Assembly (NCBI RefSeq): GCF_004684245.1
Contig: NZ_CP038452.1
Location: forward strand, 1,164,796-1,228,795
Direction of reading: 5' to 3'
DNA length: 64,000 nucleotides
Source: Thermus caldilimi
GTDB taxonomy: Bacteria; Deinococcota; Deinococci; Deinococcales; Thermaceae
Shown here: positions 52,991 through 61,398 of the stretch, in pieces
Layout: every line of letters starts with the position of its first letter
Numbering within the stretch: position 1 is the first letter of the stretch
Notes under the pieces: model-generated
Databases searched by the model: none
What the model was told of the DNA's origin: nothing
Seen by the model: the letters and a program-made list of their open reading frames with translations, nothing else
Position numbers and translations under genes: made by a program

Positions 52991-54577
52991 ATGTGGTGGA
53001 AGGAAACCGTGGTCTACCAGATCTACCCCAGAAGCTTCCAGGACACAAACGGGGATGGCGTCGGCGACCTCGAGGGCATCCGGAGAAGGCTTAATTACCT
53101 GAAGTCCCTGGGGGTGGGGGCCATCTGGCTCTCCCCCTTTTACAAGAGCCCCATGAAGGACTTCGGCTACGACGTGGCCGACTACTGCCAGGTGGACCCC
53201 ATCTTCGGCACCCTCGAGGACTTTGACCGCCTCCTCAAGGAGGCCCATGCCCTGGGGATTAAGGTCCTCATCGACCTGGTGCCCAACCACACCTCGGACC
53301 AGCACCCCTGGTTTTTGGAGTCCCGCGGTTCCCGGGACAACCCCAAGCGGAACTGGTACATCTGGAAAGACCCTGCTCCCGGCGGAGGACCCCCCAACAA
53401 CTGGCAGAGCTTCTTCGGGGGCCCCGCCTGGACCCTGGACGAAAGGACCGGGCAGTACTACCTCCACCTCTTCCTGCCCGAGCAACCGGACCTCAACTGG
53501 CAAAACCCCGAGGTGCGGGAGGCCATCTATGAGGCCATGCGCTTTTGGCTTAAGCGGGGGGTGGATGGTTTTCGGGTGGATGTCCTTTGGCTTTTGGCCA
53601 AGGACCCCCTCTTCCGGGATGAGCCAGGAAACCCCGAGTGGCGGCCCGGGCTTCCCGACCGTCTCCGCCACGACCACCTCTTCACGGAGGACCAACCGGA
53701 AACCTACGCCTATGTGCGGGAAATGCGCCAGGTTTTGGACCAGTTCAGCGAGCCAGGCGGGGAACGGGTCATGGTGGGGGAGATCTACCTCCCCCTCCAC
53801 CGCCTGGTGCGCTACTACCGGGCGGGCTGCCACCTTCCCTTCAACTTCAGCCTGATCACCGAGGGCCTACCCCACTGGCGGCCTGAGAACCTCGCCCGCC
53901 TGGTGGAGGCGTACGAAAGCCTCCTTACCCCCTGGGACTGGCCCAACTGGGTCTTGGGCAACCACGACCAGCCCCGGCTGGCCTCCCGCCTGGGGGAAGC
54001 CCAGGCCCGGGTGGCGGCCATGCTCCTCTTCACCCTGCGGGGCACCCCCACCTGGTACTACGGGGACGAGCTGGCCCTGCCCAACGGGGAGATCCCCCCA
54101 AACAAAGTGCAGGACCCCGCCGCCCTAAGACAGAAGGACCGCACCCCCGCGGGCTACCACAGCCTGGGCCGGGACCCCGAGCGCACCCCTATGCCCTGGG
54201 ATACCTCCCCTTACGCGGGTTTCTCCACCGTGGAGCCTTGGCTTCCCCTCAACCCCGACTGGCCGGTAAGAAACGTGGCGGTCCAGGAAAAAGATCCCCG
54301 GTCCATGCTCCAGCTGGTGAAGCGCCTCATCGCCTTACGCCAAGACCCGGGCCTGCTCCTTGGCTCCTACCGCACCTACCGGGCAGGGAATGGGATCTAC
54401 GCCTACCTGCGGGGCGAAGGCCTTCTGGTGGCTTTGAACTTCACGGACCGGGAAAGGGCCTTGGAGCTACCGCAAAAGGGCCAGGTGGTCCTCTCCACCC
54501 ATCTGGACCGGGAGGAGGCTGTGGGAAACATCCTGCGCCTGCGCCCAGACGAAGGCGCCGTGATCCGGTTAGGCTAA
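52991..54577 (+). CDS. aglA: Alpha-glucosidase, GH13 (AglA-like)
   Basis: 528 residues, matching the Thermus alpha-glucosidase in length. ETVVYQIYPRSFQDTNGDGVGDLEGI (in pieces), DLVPNHTSDQHPWF, the nucleophile in GFRVDVLWLLAKD, acid/base in VMVGEIYLPL and third acid in VLGNHDQPR. It splits alpha-glucosides, including maltose and trehalose in Thermus relatives, so it may turn over trehalose. It is divergent from the trehalose synthesis genes. Intracellular (no signal peptide). Confidence 0.92.
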   Translation: MWWKETVVYQIYPRSFQDTNGDGVGDLEGIRRRLNYLKSLGVGAIWLSPFYKSPMKDFGYDVADYCQVDPIFGTLEDFDRLLKEAHALGIKVLIDLVPNHTSDQHPWFLESRGSRDNPKRNWYIWKDPAPGGGPPNNWQSFFGGPAWTLDERTGQYYLHLFLPEQPDLNWQNPEVREAIYEAMRFWLKRGVDGFRVDVLWLLAKDPLFRDEPGNPEWRPGLPDRLRHDHLFTEDQPETYAYVREMRQVLDQFSEPGGERVMVGEIYLPLHRLVRYYRAGCHLPFNFSLITEGLPHWRPENLARLVEAYESLLTPWDWPNWVLGNHDQPRLASRLGEAQARVAAMLLFTLRGTPTWYYGDELALPNGEIPPNKVQDPAALRQKDRTPAGYHSLGRDPERTPMPWDTSPYAGFSTVEPWLPLNPDWPVRNVAVQEKDPRSMLQLVKRLIALRQDPGLLLGSYRTYRAGNGIYAYLRGEGLLVALNFTDRERALELPQKGQVVLSTHLDREEAVGNILRLRPDEGAVIRLG

Positions 54578-54584
54578 GGTCGGG

Positions 54585-55229
54585 ATGCGGGAGGATCCCT
54601 TCGCCCCTTTGGCTGAGGCCTACGAGGCCTGGTACGAAACTCCCTTGGGAGCCTTCGTCATCGCCGAGGAGGAAAGGGCTTTGCGATGGCTCCTTCCCCC
54701 GGGGGAAAGCCTCCTCGAGGTGGGGGCGGGGACCGGCTACTGGCTGAAGCGCCTCCCTTACGCCAAGAAGGTGGGACTTGAACCCTCCTTGGCCATGCTG
54801 CGGGTGGGGCAAAAGCAGGTGCCGGAAGCCACCTGGGTGGCGGGCAGAGGGGAGGCCTTGCCCTTCCCGGAAAAGAGCTTCGACGCCGTGCTCATCTTCA
54901 CCGTGCTGGAGTTCGTGGAGGATGTGGAAAGGGTCCTCCTCGAGGCCCGAAGGGTCCTAAGGCCTAGAGGAAGCCTGGTGGTGGGGATCCTGGAGGCCCT
55001 CTCCCCCTGGGCAGCCCTATACCGCAGGCTGGGAGAACAGGGCGTTACCCCTTGGGCCCAGGCCCGTTTCCTCGCCCGTGAGGACCTGGAAGGCCTCCTA
55101 GGTCCCCCCGAGGTGGAAGGGAAAGCGGTCTTCCTGGCGCCCGAGGCCAAGCCTCCCTTTGCCGAGGCGGACGGGGCAGGGAAGCGTGCGGGTAACCGCG
55201 GCGCCCTATACTTGGGAAGATGGCGGTAA
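54585..55229 (+). CDS. Class I SAM-dependent methyltransferase
   Basis: 214 residues. Motif I SLLEVGAGTGYWLKRL is near residues 42-57, followed by GLEPSLAML, AEALPFPEKSFDAVLIFTVLEFV-like text (GEALPFPEKSFDAVL) and LRPRGSLVVGILE. It is a methyltransf_11-type enzyme of unknown substrate. It lies 7 bp after aglA and overlaps the next gene by 10 bp; both genes encode methyltransferases, suggesting a joint function. Confidence 0.85.
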   Translation: MREDPFAPLAEAYEAWYETPLGAFVIAEEERALRWLLPPGESLLEVGAGTGYWLKRLPYAKKVGLEPSLAMLRVGQKQVPEATWVAGRGEALPFPEKSFDAVLIFTVLEFVEDVERVLLEARRVLRPRGSLVVGILEALSPWAALYRRLGEQGVTPWAQARFLAREDLEGLLGPPEVEGKAVFLAPEAKPPFAEADGAGKRAGNRGALYLGRWR

Positions 55230-55969
55230 AAGTCCTCTTCGCCCTCTACCCCCTTCTGCAAGGGGATTACCGGGCCGTGGAAAAGGCCCTTTCGGCCCTG
55301 GAGGAAAGCGGGGTGGTGTACCGGGTCCTGCCCACCCACTCCGAGGTTTCCGGGGAAGAGGGGGCCGTTTTCCAGGCCCTCCAGGCCGCATATCTGGCCG
55401 CGGCAGAGGAAGGGGCCACGGTGATGTGGGCCCTTTTCACCAACGCCTGCGAGGCCCGCGATCCCTTCCGCTCCCCTGAGCGCATCAAGCGCTTTCCCCC
55501 TTCGGAGATCACCAGGAAGGCCCTGGAGGGCCTAGGGGCGAGAAGCGCTTTGGACATCGGCACGGGAACCGGGGTCTTCGCCGAGGCCTTCGCCCGCCTG
55601 GGCCTTTTCACCGTGGGGGTGGACCCCAGGTCCGATCGCCTCGAGGTGGCCCGAGCCAAGGTGAAGAAAGCCCATTTCCTGGAAGCCCACGGGGAAAACC
55701 TCCCCTTCCCAGCCCAAAGCTTTGACCTGGCCTTCTTCGGCCTGAGCCTCCACCACCTGGACCCTATCCCCGCTTTGAGGGAAGCTGCCCGGGTGGCCAG
55801 GCGGGTGGTGGTCTTGGAATGGCCCTTCCGACAAGAAGAGGAGGGCCCACCCCTGGAGCACAGGTTTTCTCCTGAACAGCTTAAGACCCTCTTCCAGGAA
55901 GCCATAGGCCTCCCTCCTAGGCTATGGACCGAGGCCACCTACACCCTGGCTATTTTAGATCAACCTTGA
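55220..55969 (+). CDS. YkoF-like domain fused to a SAM-dependent methyltransferase
   Basis: 249 residues in a single frame. Residues 1-78 resemble the ferredoxin-like YkoF/MTH1187 thiamine-binding fold (ALYPLLQGDYRAVEKALSALEESGVVYRV in pieces, LPTHSEVSGEEGAVFQAL, ATVMWALFTNAC). Residues about 95-249 are a methyltransferase: motif I LDIGTGTGVFAEAF at 111-124, then VDPRSDRLEVARAK, LPFPAQSFDLAFFGLSLHHL. ATG 55220 is inside the preceding methyltransferase gene. I know of no standard family with this order. The ligand and the methylated target are open. Confidence 0.75.
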   Translation: MAVKVLFALYPLLQGDYRAVEKALSALEESGVVYRVLPTHSEVSGEEGAVFQALQAAYLAAAEEGATVMWALFTNACEARDPFRSPERIKRFPPSEITRKALEGLGARSALDIGTGTGVFAEAFARLGLFTVGVDPRSDRLEVARAKVKKAHFLEAHGENLPFPAQSFDLAFFGLSLHHLDPIPALREAARVARRVVVLEWPFRQEEEGPPLEHRFSPEQLKTLFQEAIGLPPRLWTEATYTLAILDQP

Positions 55970-55994
55970 ACTGTCCCGGTACCAGGGCTAGAAT
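55966..55994 (+). promoter_or_regulatory. Sigma-A promoter of the DJ-1/PfpI gene
   Basis: TTGAAC (55966-55971) and TAGAAT (55989-55994), spacer 17 bp; the -35 overlaps the preceding stop codon. A leader of about 25 nt carries GAAGGAGGT before ATG 56027. Confidence 0.65.
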
Positions 55995-56026
55995 GGAAGG
56001 GCCCTCAAGGGTGAAGGAGGTAAGGC

Positions 56027-56608
56027 ATGGCCCGCAAGATTCTCTTTCTGGTGGGGGACTTCGTGGAGGATTATGAGGTCATGGTGCCCTTCCAGGCCCT
56101 GAAGATGCTGGGGTTTGAGGTGCACGCTGTATGCCCGGGGAAGCGCACCGGCCAGCGGATCCGTACCGCTGTGCATGACTTTGAGGGTGACCAAACCTAC
56201 TCGGAAAAACCCGGTCACAACTTCACCCTCAACTACTCCTTTGACGAGGTGGACCCCACCCAGTATCACGCCCTGGTGGTTCCGGGAGGACGGGCTCCCG
56301 AGTATATCCGCCGCGAGCCCAGGGTGCTGGAGATCGTCCGTCACTTCTTTGAAACGGGAAAACCCGTGGCCGCCATCTGCCACGGGCTTCAGGTGCTCAC
56401 CGCAGCCGGGGTGATGAAAGGGCGCAGGGCTACCGCCTATCCTGCGGTGGGGCCGGAGCTGACCCTGGCCGGGGCCCAGTATGAGGAGGTGCCGGTGGAC
56501 CAAGCGGTAGTCGACGGCAATCTGGTTACCGCGCCCGCCTGGCCCGCCCATCCCACGTGGTTGGCTCAGTTCCTGGAGGTCCTAGGGGTTCGGGTAGAGG
56601 GGGTATAG
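56027..56608 (+). CDS. DJ-1/PfpI-family protein
   Basis: 193 residues. The nucleophile elbow [10 protein letters not shown] holds the reactive Cys, with the His in the same motif; [17 protein letters not shown] and the N-terminal [22 protein letters not shown] are typical. Members are cysteine hydrolases, deglycases or chaperones. It has its own promoter and terminator, so it is monocistronic. Confidence 0.9.
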   Translation: MARKILFLVGDFVEDYEVMVPFQALKMLGFEVHAVCPGKRTGQRIRTAVHDFEGDQTYSEKPGHNFTLNYSFDEVDPTQYHALVVPGGRAPEYIRREPRVLEIVRHFFETGKPVAAICHGLQVLTAAGVMKGRRATAYPAVGPELTLAGAQYEEVPVDQAVVDGNLVTAPAWPAHPTWLAQFLEVLGVRVEGV

Positions 56609-56632
56609 GTTTCTCCAAGACTACAAGACTTC

Positions 56633-56659
56633 GGCCAGGCCCCTGGGGCCTGGCCTTTT
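56633..56659 (+). terminator. Rho-independent terminator after the DJ-1/PfpI gene
   Basis: GGCCAGGCCC (56633-56642) pairs with GGGCCTGGCC (56646-56655) around CTG, followed by TTTT. The tail touches the CCA end of the oppositely oriented tRNA-Leu. Confidence 0.8.
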
Positions 56660-56745
56660 GGTGCCGGGGGCGGGACTCGAACCCGCACGTCCTTGCGGAC
56701 AGCAGATTTTGAGTCTGCCGCGTCTACCGGTTCCGCCACCCCGGC
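56659..56745 (-). tRNA. tRNA-Leu(CAA), CCA encoded
   Basis: 87 nt including encoded CCA. The acceptor GCCGGGG pairs with CCCCGGC, discriminator A. The anticodon loop CTCAAAA between GCAGA and TCTGC gives anticodon CAA (reads UUG). A long variable arm (TGTCCGCAAGGACG) and T-arm CGGGTTCGAGTCCCG are normal. Its first 22 nt are the last 22 nt of lnt on the same strand. Confidence 0.96.
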
Positions 56746-58055
56746 GCGCGCATCCTAAGGATAAGGCCCCAGAGGAAAAGCGTCAACGCCACCCCCACCG
56801 CCCAGTCCCCGTAGCGGACGTAAAGGGTACGGCCCTCCTTCAAGCTGTAGGGAGCCAGGAGGTACCCCTCCTGGTGTGGGGGAATCTGCGCCACCACCCG
56901 GCCATAGGGGTCTATGCTGGCGGTGATGCCGTCGTTTCCCGCCCGTAAGAGCCAGCGCCCCGTTTCCACCGCCCTAAGCCGCCCCAGGGCGAAGTGCTGC
57001 TTGCCGCCGAAGGAGGGACCATACCAGGCATCGTTGGTGAGAAGGACCAGCACCCCCGCCCCCTCCCCAACCAAGGTGCGGGCCACGGAGGGAAAGGCGG
57101 ATTCGTAGCAGATCATGGTCCCGTAAGGGCCGAGGGGAGCCAGCCGGTCCCCTGGCGTACGGTCCGCAAGCTCCCCTAGGCCAAAGGCCTGGAAGAAAAA
57201 CCCGTACACCTCTCCCAGGATCTCCCGGAAGGGAAAACGCTCCCCAAAAGGCACCAAGCGCACCTTGTCGTAATGGCCCAGGACCTGCCCCCCCTGGTAT
57301 AGAACCGCCCGGTTAGGCCCGTAAAGGTTGAGGCCGGTGAGGAGGAGCCGGTCTTGAAGCAGGCGGTTGACTTCCTCGGGGATCCGCCACACCGCCGTTT
57401 CCGGCCAGACCACCAGTCTCGCCTCCGGGTACTGGGCCAAAGCTTCCTTGGTAAAACGAAGGTAGACCTCCTGATCCAACTCCCCTTGCACCTTGGCCAG
57501 GGGGTTAACGTTCCCCTGAACCAGAAGGGCCCTTTCCGGCCCTGCTTCCGGGGGCAAAGGGAAAAGCCACAACACCCCCCAGAGCAGAAGAATCCCGTAG
57601 CGCCGCTCCCTAAGGCCCCAGGCCACCAGCAAAACCCAAAGGGAAAGGAGGTAGACTCCCCCCCAGGCGGCCAGCACCCGCCCGGGAGCCTCCACCAGGC
57701 TGTAGCCTAGGAAACCCCAGGGGAAGGCCAAATCCCCTTGTTCCGTGAGCCATTCCCACACCACCCATCCCCCCACCCGGGTAAGGGGCGTGGGGGTCAG
57801 GGCGAAGAGGAACCCAAAGGAAAGGGCCTTGAGGAGCACCAGGGGCACGAAGGGCACCACCCCCAAGGGGCCGAAGAGCTGGGCGAAGCTTTGGGGAAGC
57901 CAGATAAGGTGGAGGCCCCAAAACCCTAAGCCCATGAGAAAACCCGTGCGAAAACCCCCCTGGAGGAGGAAAGCCAGGACCAAAGGGGCGAAAAAGCCCA
58001 AGGGGAAAGGGGGTAAGGTTAAGGCCAGGAGGAAACCCAAGAAGAAGGACCGCAC
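56724..58055 (-). CDS. lnt: Apolipoprotein N-acyltransferase
   Basis: 443 residues. Third step of lipoprotein maturation. About seven N-terminal membrane helices, a nitrilase-type periplasmic domain with the Glu-Lys-Cys triad: Glu219 in WPETAVW, Lys264 in YDKVRLVPFGE, Cys316 in MICYESAF, and a last helix near the C-terminus. The start GTG 58055 lies 7 bp after TATGGT, so it may be leaderless. The final codons RAPGWRNR and the stop TAG are encoded by tRNA-Leu(CAA). Confidence 0.93.
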   Translation of the reverse strand: MRSFFLGFLLALTLPPFPLGFFAPLVLAFLLQGGFRTGFLMGLGFWGLHLIWLPQSFAQLFGPLGVVPFVPLVLLKALSFGFLFALTPTPLTRVGGWVVWEWLTEQGDLAFPWGFLGYSLVEAPGRVLAAWGGVYLLSLWVLLVAWGLRERRYGILLLWGVLWLFPLPPEAGPERALLVQGNVNPLAKVQGELDQEVYLRFTKEALAQYPEARLVVWPETAVWRIPEEVNRLLQDRLLLTGLNLYGPNRAVLYQGGQVLGHYDKVRLVPFGERFPFREILGEVYGFFFQAFGLGELADRTPGDRLAPLGPYGTMICYESAFPSVARTLVGEGAGVLVLLTNDAWYGPSFGGKQHFALGRLRAVETGRWLLRAGNDGITASIDPYGRVVAQIPPHQEGYLLAPYSLKEGRTLYVRYGDWAVGVALTLFLWGLILRMRAPGWRNR

Positions 58056-58124
58056 CCCCTTACCATAAGGGGTTCAGGGTGGGTTGCCACGGGGTCCTCC
58101 TGAGGTCCATGAGAGAATGAGACC

Positions 58125-58829
58125 ATGCGGCTCGGGATCCTCTCCGACATCCACGCCAACCTGCCGGCCCTCGAGGCTGCCCTCGAAGCCCTGCGGGATG
58201 AAGGCGTGGACGAGGTCCTGGTCCTGGGGGACCTGGTGGGCTACGGCCCCCATCCCAAGCAGGTCATCGGCCGCCTTCTCAAGGAAGGGCTTCCCGCTAT
58301 CGCCGGGGCCTGGGACCTGAGGGTGGCCTATCCCTTGCCGGGAACCTTGCCCGAAGGGGTGGGCAAGGCCACCTTGGAATGGACCCGGTCCCAACTTTCG
58401 GGAAAGGAGCTAAACTACTTGCGCTTCTTGCGTCTTTCCCACCGCAAAACTTATGAAGGAAAACGCCTGGTGGCCTTCCACGGTACCCCTGGTAACCCCG
58501 AAAGCCACCTGGACCTCCTGGGCCCGGCCAACCAGCTTATGCCCCTTCTGGAACGGTACGGTGCCGCGGTTCTCCTCCTGGGAGGGCGTCACCTGCCCCT
58601 TTCCCGCCGGGTGGGCATGGGTCTTGTAGCCGATCCAGGGAGCGTGGGCCTAAGCCTAAGCGGGGAGCCCGGGGCCGATGCCATGATCCTGGACACGGGA
58701 ACTCTCGAGGTCCACTTTCTCAAGGTGCCCTACGACCTAGGACCCCTCATCTTTGACCTCCGGGCCTGGGAACTTCCCCCCGTCCTGGAAAAGGTCTACC
58801 GCACCGGACGCTTCCCCAAGGAGGACTGA
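58125..58829 (+). CDS. Metallophosphoesterase-fold protein with degenerate active site
   Basis: 234 residues of the YfcE/MJ0936 group. GILSDIHANLPAL (Asp8, His10) and VLGDLVGYGPHPKQVI are normal, but the GN(H/D) motif reads IAGAWDLR and the GHTH motif reads GGRHLPLS; HGTPGNPESH keeps one His. At least two metal ligands are therefore replaced. The ATG 58125 lies 7 bp after GAGAAT. The last 93 bp overlap queG on the opposite strand. It may have a different metal site or a non-catalytic role. Confidence 0.82.
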   Translation: MRLGILSDIHANLPALEAALEALRDEGVDEVLVLGDLVGYGPHPKQVIGRLLKEGLPAIAGAWDLRVAYPLPGTLPEGVGKATLEWTRSQLSGKELNYLRFLRLSHRKTYEGKRLVAFHGTPGNPESHLDLLGPANQLMPLLERYGAAVLLLGGRHLPLSRRVGMGLVADPGSVGLSLSGEPGADAMILDTGTLEVHFLKVPYDLGPLIFDLRAWELPPVLEKVYRTGRFPKED

Positions 58830-59885
58830 GGCCTCGACCCGAATCCCCTCATCGTGATCCCTTAGAAACCCCTCAATCCCCAAGCCAGCCCGGTAAAGGG
58901 CATGGAGGGCCGTGCGGCGCACCAAGGGGTGGGGATCCCGGGCTGCCTCCCGCAGGAGATCCTCCCCCAGGCCCAGGTTGCTCAGGACAATGAGGGCATT
59001 CCGGGCCATGTGGGCCCTCCCCGGACGAGCGAAAGCCGTGTCCCCGTACCTCCTTTGGAAAGCCCTTCCCGAGAGGCGAAGGAACCCGGCAAGGTCCGGG
59101 TGGGCCAGCTCTGGCTCCGGCCTAAAGCCCCGCCACACCCGGCCAAACCGCTCCCAGGGGCAGATTTCCTGGCAGAGGTCGCATCCCAAAAGCCACTCCC
59201 CTATCCCCGGCCAAAGCCCAGGAGGTATGAAGCCCTTATGTTCCACGGTGAGGTAGCTCACACAAACCCGGGCATCCAAGGTGCCATCCCCCAGAAGGGC
59301 TCCCGTGGGGCAGGAGGCAAGGCAACGGGTGCAGCGCCCGCAGCGGTTTAGGTGGAGAGGAAAAGCCTCCACTTCCAAGGAGGTGAGAAGCACCCCGATG
59401 AAGGCATGTACCCCAAACCCCGGGGAAAGGAACATACCGCTTTTCCCAACCCAGCCCATCCCGGAAAGGGCCGCCAGGGTGCGCTCGGGGATGGGACCGT
59501 GGTCCACGTAGCCCTTGGCCTGTACCCCCAGGCGCTGGGCCAGGGCCTCGAGGGCCTTCAGCTCCTCGCCAAGGAGCAGATGGTAGTCCCGCACCCAGGC
59601 GTAGCGGGCCACCCGACCCACCCGGACTCCCCCCTTGGGCATCCCGGGGTCGGGGTAGGCATAGGGGGCGAAGACCACCAGGGCGCTTCGCGCCCAGGGA
59701 AAGCGGTACTCCAGGTGGAAACGGGCCTCCACGCCTCGTTCCAGATAGGCCATTCCCCCGTGCCGTCCCTCGGCCAGGAAGCGCCGGAAGCGGCTTTCGG
59801 CCTCCTCAGGTAGAGCCAAGGGCGCCCAGGCGTAAAGGAGTCCCCGCTCCCCAAGGGCTTCCTCTAGAAGCGGGCGGACCTCCAC
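58737..59885 (-). CDS. queG: Epoxyqueuosine reductase
   Basis: 382 residues. Last step of queuosine synthesis for tRNA wobble positions, cobalamin-dependent. Two [4Fe-4S] motifs are clear: CGRCTRCLASCPTGAL and CDLCQEICPWE. The N-terminal corrin-binding region (VVFAPYAYPDP, GMGWVGKSGMFLSP) is followed by HEAT-like helical repeats at the C-terminus. GTG 59885 lies 7 bp after TAAAGT and may be leaderless. The last about 31 codons overlap the phosphoesterase gene, so this overlap is under two constraints. Confidence 0.92.
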   Translation of the reverse strand: MEVRPLLEEALGERGLLYAWAPLALPEEAESRFRRFLAEGRHGGMAYLERGVEARFHLEYRFPWARSALVVFAPYAYPDPGMPKGGVRVGRVARYAWVRDYHLLLGEELKALEALAQRLGVQAKGYVDHGPIPERTLAALSGMGWVGKSGMFLSPGFGVHAFIGVLLTSLEVEAFPLHLNRCGRCTRCLASCPTGALLGDGTLDARVCVSYLTVEHKGFIPPGLWPGIGEWLLGCDLCQEICPWERFGRVWRGFRPEPELAHPDLAGFLRLSGRAFQRRYGDTAFARPGRAHMARNALIVLSNLGLGEDLLREAARDPHPLVRRTALHALYRAGLGIEGFLRDHDEGIRVEASVLLGEASGAVDLFQDGGKFPGPEVKDEGS

Positions 59886-59891
59886 GGCTTC

Positions 59892-59927
59892 ACTTTAGGG
59901 CAAAGGCCGAGGGGAAGCCGGTATAAT
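59892..59927. promoter_or_regulatory. Divergent -10 elements of queG and hom
   Basis: TAAAGT on the minus strand (59897-59892) is 7 bp before the queG GTG, and consensus TATAAT on the plus strand (59922-59927) is 8 bp before the hom ATG. No ribosome site precedes either start. Confidence 0.5.
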
Positions 59928-59934
59928 CCCCGGC

Positions 59935-60933
59935 ATGGAAGAGGTGAAGATCGCCCTCCTGGGCGGAGGCACCGTGGGTAGCGCCTTTTACACCCTGGTC
60001 CAGGAACGCCTCGAGGACTTCCATGCCCTGGGCTTCTCCCCTCGGTTTCTGGGGGTACTGGTGCGGGATAGATCCAAGCCCAGGTCCATCCCCGACGAAC
60101 TCCTGCACACCGAACCCCTGGACCTCCTCCAGGCGGACGTGGTGGTGGAAGCCATGGGTGGGGTGGAGGGCCCCCTTAGCTTGGTCCACCCTGCCCTGGA
60201 AGCGGGCATTCCCCTCATCACCGCCAACAAGGCCCTTCTGGCGGAGGCCTGGGAGGCCTTGCGCCCCTTCGCCGAGGAAGGGCTCATCTATCACGAGGCT
60301 AGCGTCATGGCCGGCACCCCGGCCCTTTCCTTTTTGGAAACCCTCAGGGGAAGCCGGCTTGTAGAGCTCCACGGGATCCTGAACGGCACCACCCTTTACA
60401 TCCTCCAGGAGATGGAAAAGGGGCGGACCTATGGGGAAGCCCTCCTCGAGGCGCAACGTATGGGCTACGCCGAGGCGGATCCCACCCTGGACGTGGAGGG
60501 CCTAGACGCCGCCCACAAGCTCACCCTTTTGGCCAGGCTTCTTGTGGACCCTGTTTTTCCCTTCCCAGAAGTGAAAACCCAGGGCATTACCCGCCTCACC
60601 CCGGAAATCGTCCAAACCGCCCAAGCCCAAGGAGAAAAGGTACGCCTGGTGGCAAGCCTCTACGGGAAGGGTGGGCGCTGGCGCGCGGCGGTGGCCCCCA
60701 GGCGCCTACCGCAGGACCACCCCTTGGCCCGGGCTCAAGGCAACATCCTATGGGTGCGGGCAAGGCCCTTGGGCGAGGTCTTCGTGACGGGACCGGGAGC
60801 CGGGGGCGGGCCCACGGCCAGCGGCCTCCTTGCCGACCTCTTCCGCTTCCTCTCCGGGCACCTGGGCCACCTGCCCGCCCCGGCCCCAAAGCCTCCCACG
60901 GAAGAGGGAACCCCCTTTCCCGGGGTAGAATAA
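59935..60933 (+). CDS. hom: Homoserine dehydrogenase
   Basis: 332 residues. Reduces aspartate semialdehyde to homoserine for Thr and Met. The NAD(P) motif IALLGGGTVGSAFYTLV, VVVEAMGGVEGPLSL, ITANKALLAEAW, and the catalytic Lys/Asp region GILNGTTLYILQEM and GYAEADPTLDVEGLDAAHKLTLL (in pieces). There is no C-terminal ACT domain, so it is the short unregulated form. The ATG 59935 follows a perfect TATAAT at leaderless distance. thrC follows after a decayed gene. Confidence 0.95.
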   Translation: MEEVKIALLGGGTVGSAFYTLVQERLEDFHALGFSPRFLGVLVRDRSKPRSIPDELLHTEPLDLLQADVVVEAMGGVEGPLSLVHPALEAGIPLITANKALLAEAWEALRPFAEEGLIYHEASVMAGTPALSFLETLRGSRLVELHGILNGTTLYILQEMEKGRTYGEALLEAQRMGYAEADPTLDVEGLDAAHKLTLLARLLVDPVFPFPEVKTQGITRLTPEIVQTAQAQGEKVRLVASLYGKGGRWRAAVAPRRLPQDHPLARAQGNILWVRARPLGEVFVTGPGAGGGPTASGLLADLFRFLSGHLGHLPAPAPKPPTEEGTPFPGVE

Positions 60934-60971
60934 GGGCGTACCCTTTCTGGATCCCTTCCACCCCGTGAGGG

Positions 60972-61280
60972 ATGAAGAACCTCAGGGCCGGGTACATCTT
61001 CAGCTCGGAGACCGGATTCCGGTTTCCCAGCGGGGCCGTGCTCTCTCCCGACGCCGTCTTTGAGATCCGCTCCTGGAGCCAAAGCTCTTAGGAACGCCGG
61101 CAAAAGGCCCAGGCTTACCTGGCCCAAGGGGCACGCCTGGTGGGGCTTGTGGACCCCTACGCCCATCAGGTGGAGATCCTCCGTCCTGATAGGGACGAGA
61201 GGTGCCAAGACCCGGAATCCCTCCCCTAGGACCCAGAGCTGCCTGGCTTTGCCCTAAAGGCCCAGGGACTTGGCCTGTAG
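60972..61280 (+). pseudogene. Decayed Uma2-family (DUF820) gene
   Basis: Starts at ATG 60972 and reads ETGFRFPSGAVLSPDAVFEIRSW, which is the core of a Uma2 domain, then a stop and frame change. The text resumes as QKAQAYLAQGARLVGLVDPYAHQVEILRP and, after another stop, DPELPGFAL. At least one frameshift and one internal stop break it, and the N-terminal third is absent. It fills the hom-thrC interval (60934-61398); 61281-61398 contains no gene I can support, apart from TTGACG at 61363-61368 that could serve thrC. Confidence 0.7.
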
Positions 61281-61398
61281 GGCCATCCCGCCCACGCTCC
61301 GCCGGAGGAAAATCCCTGCCACACCGGGTTCCTCCACCCCCGTTAGGACATACCTGGAACCCTTGACGGCTTAGCCCCCCAGGGGGAAACATATCCCC

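Noticed and set aside
61281..61398. Minus-strand open stretch of about 38 codons (SRYVLTGVEEPGVAG-like)
   Set aside because: Too short, no start or family; possibly debris of the decayed gene, so not listed as a gene.
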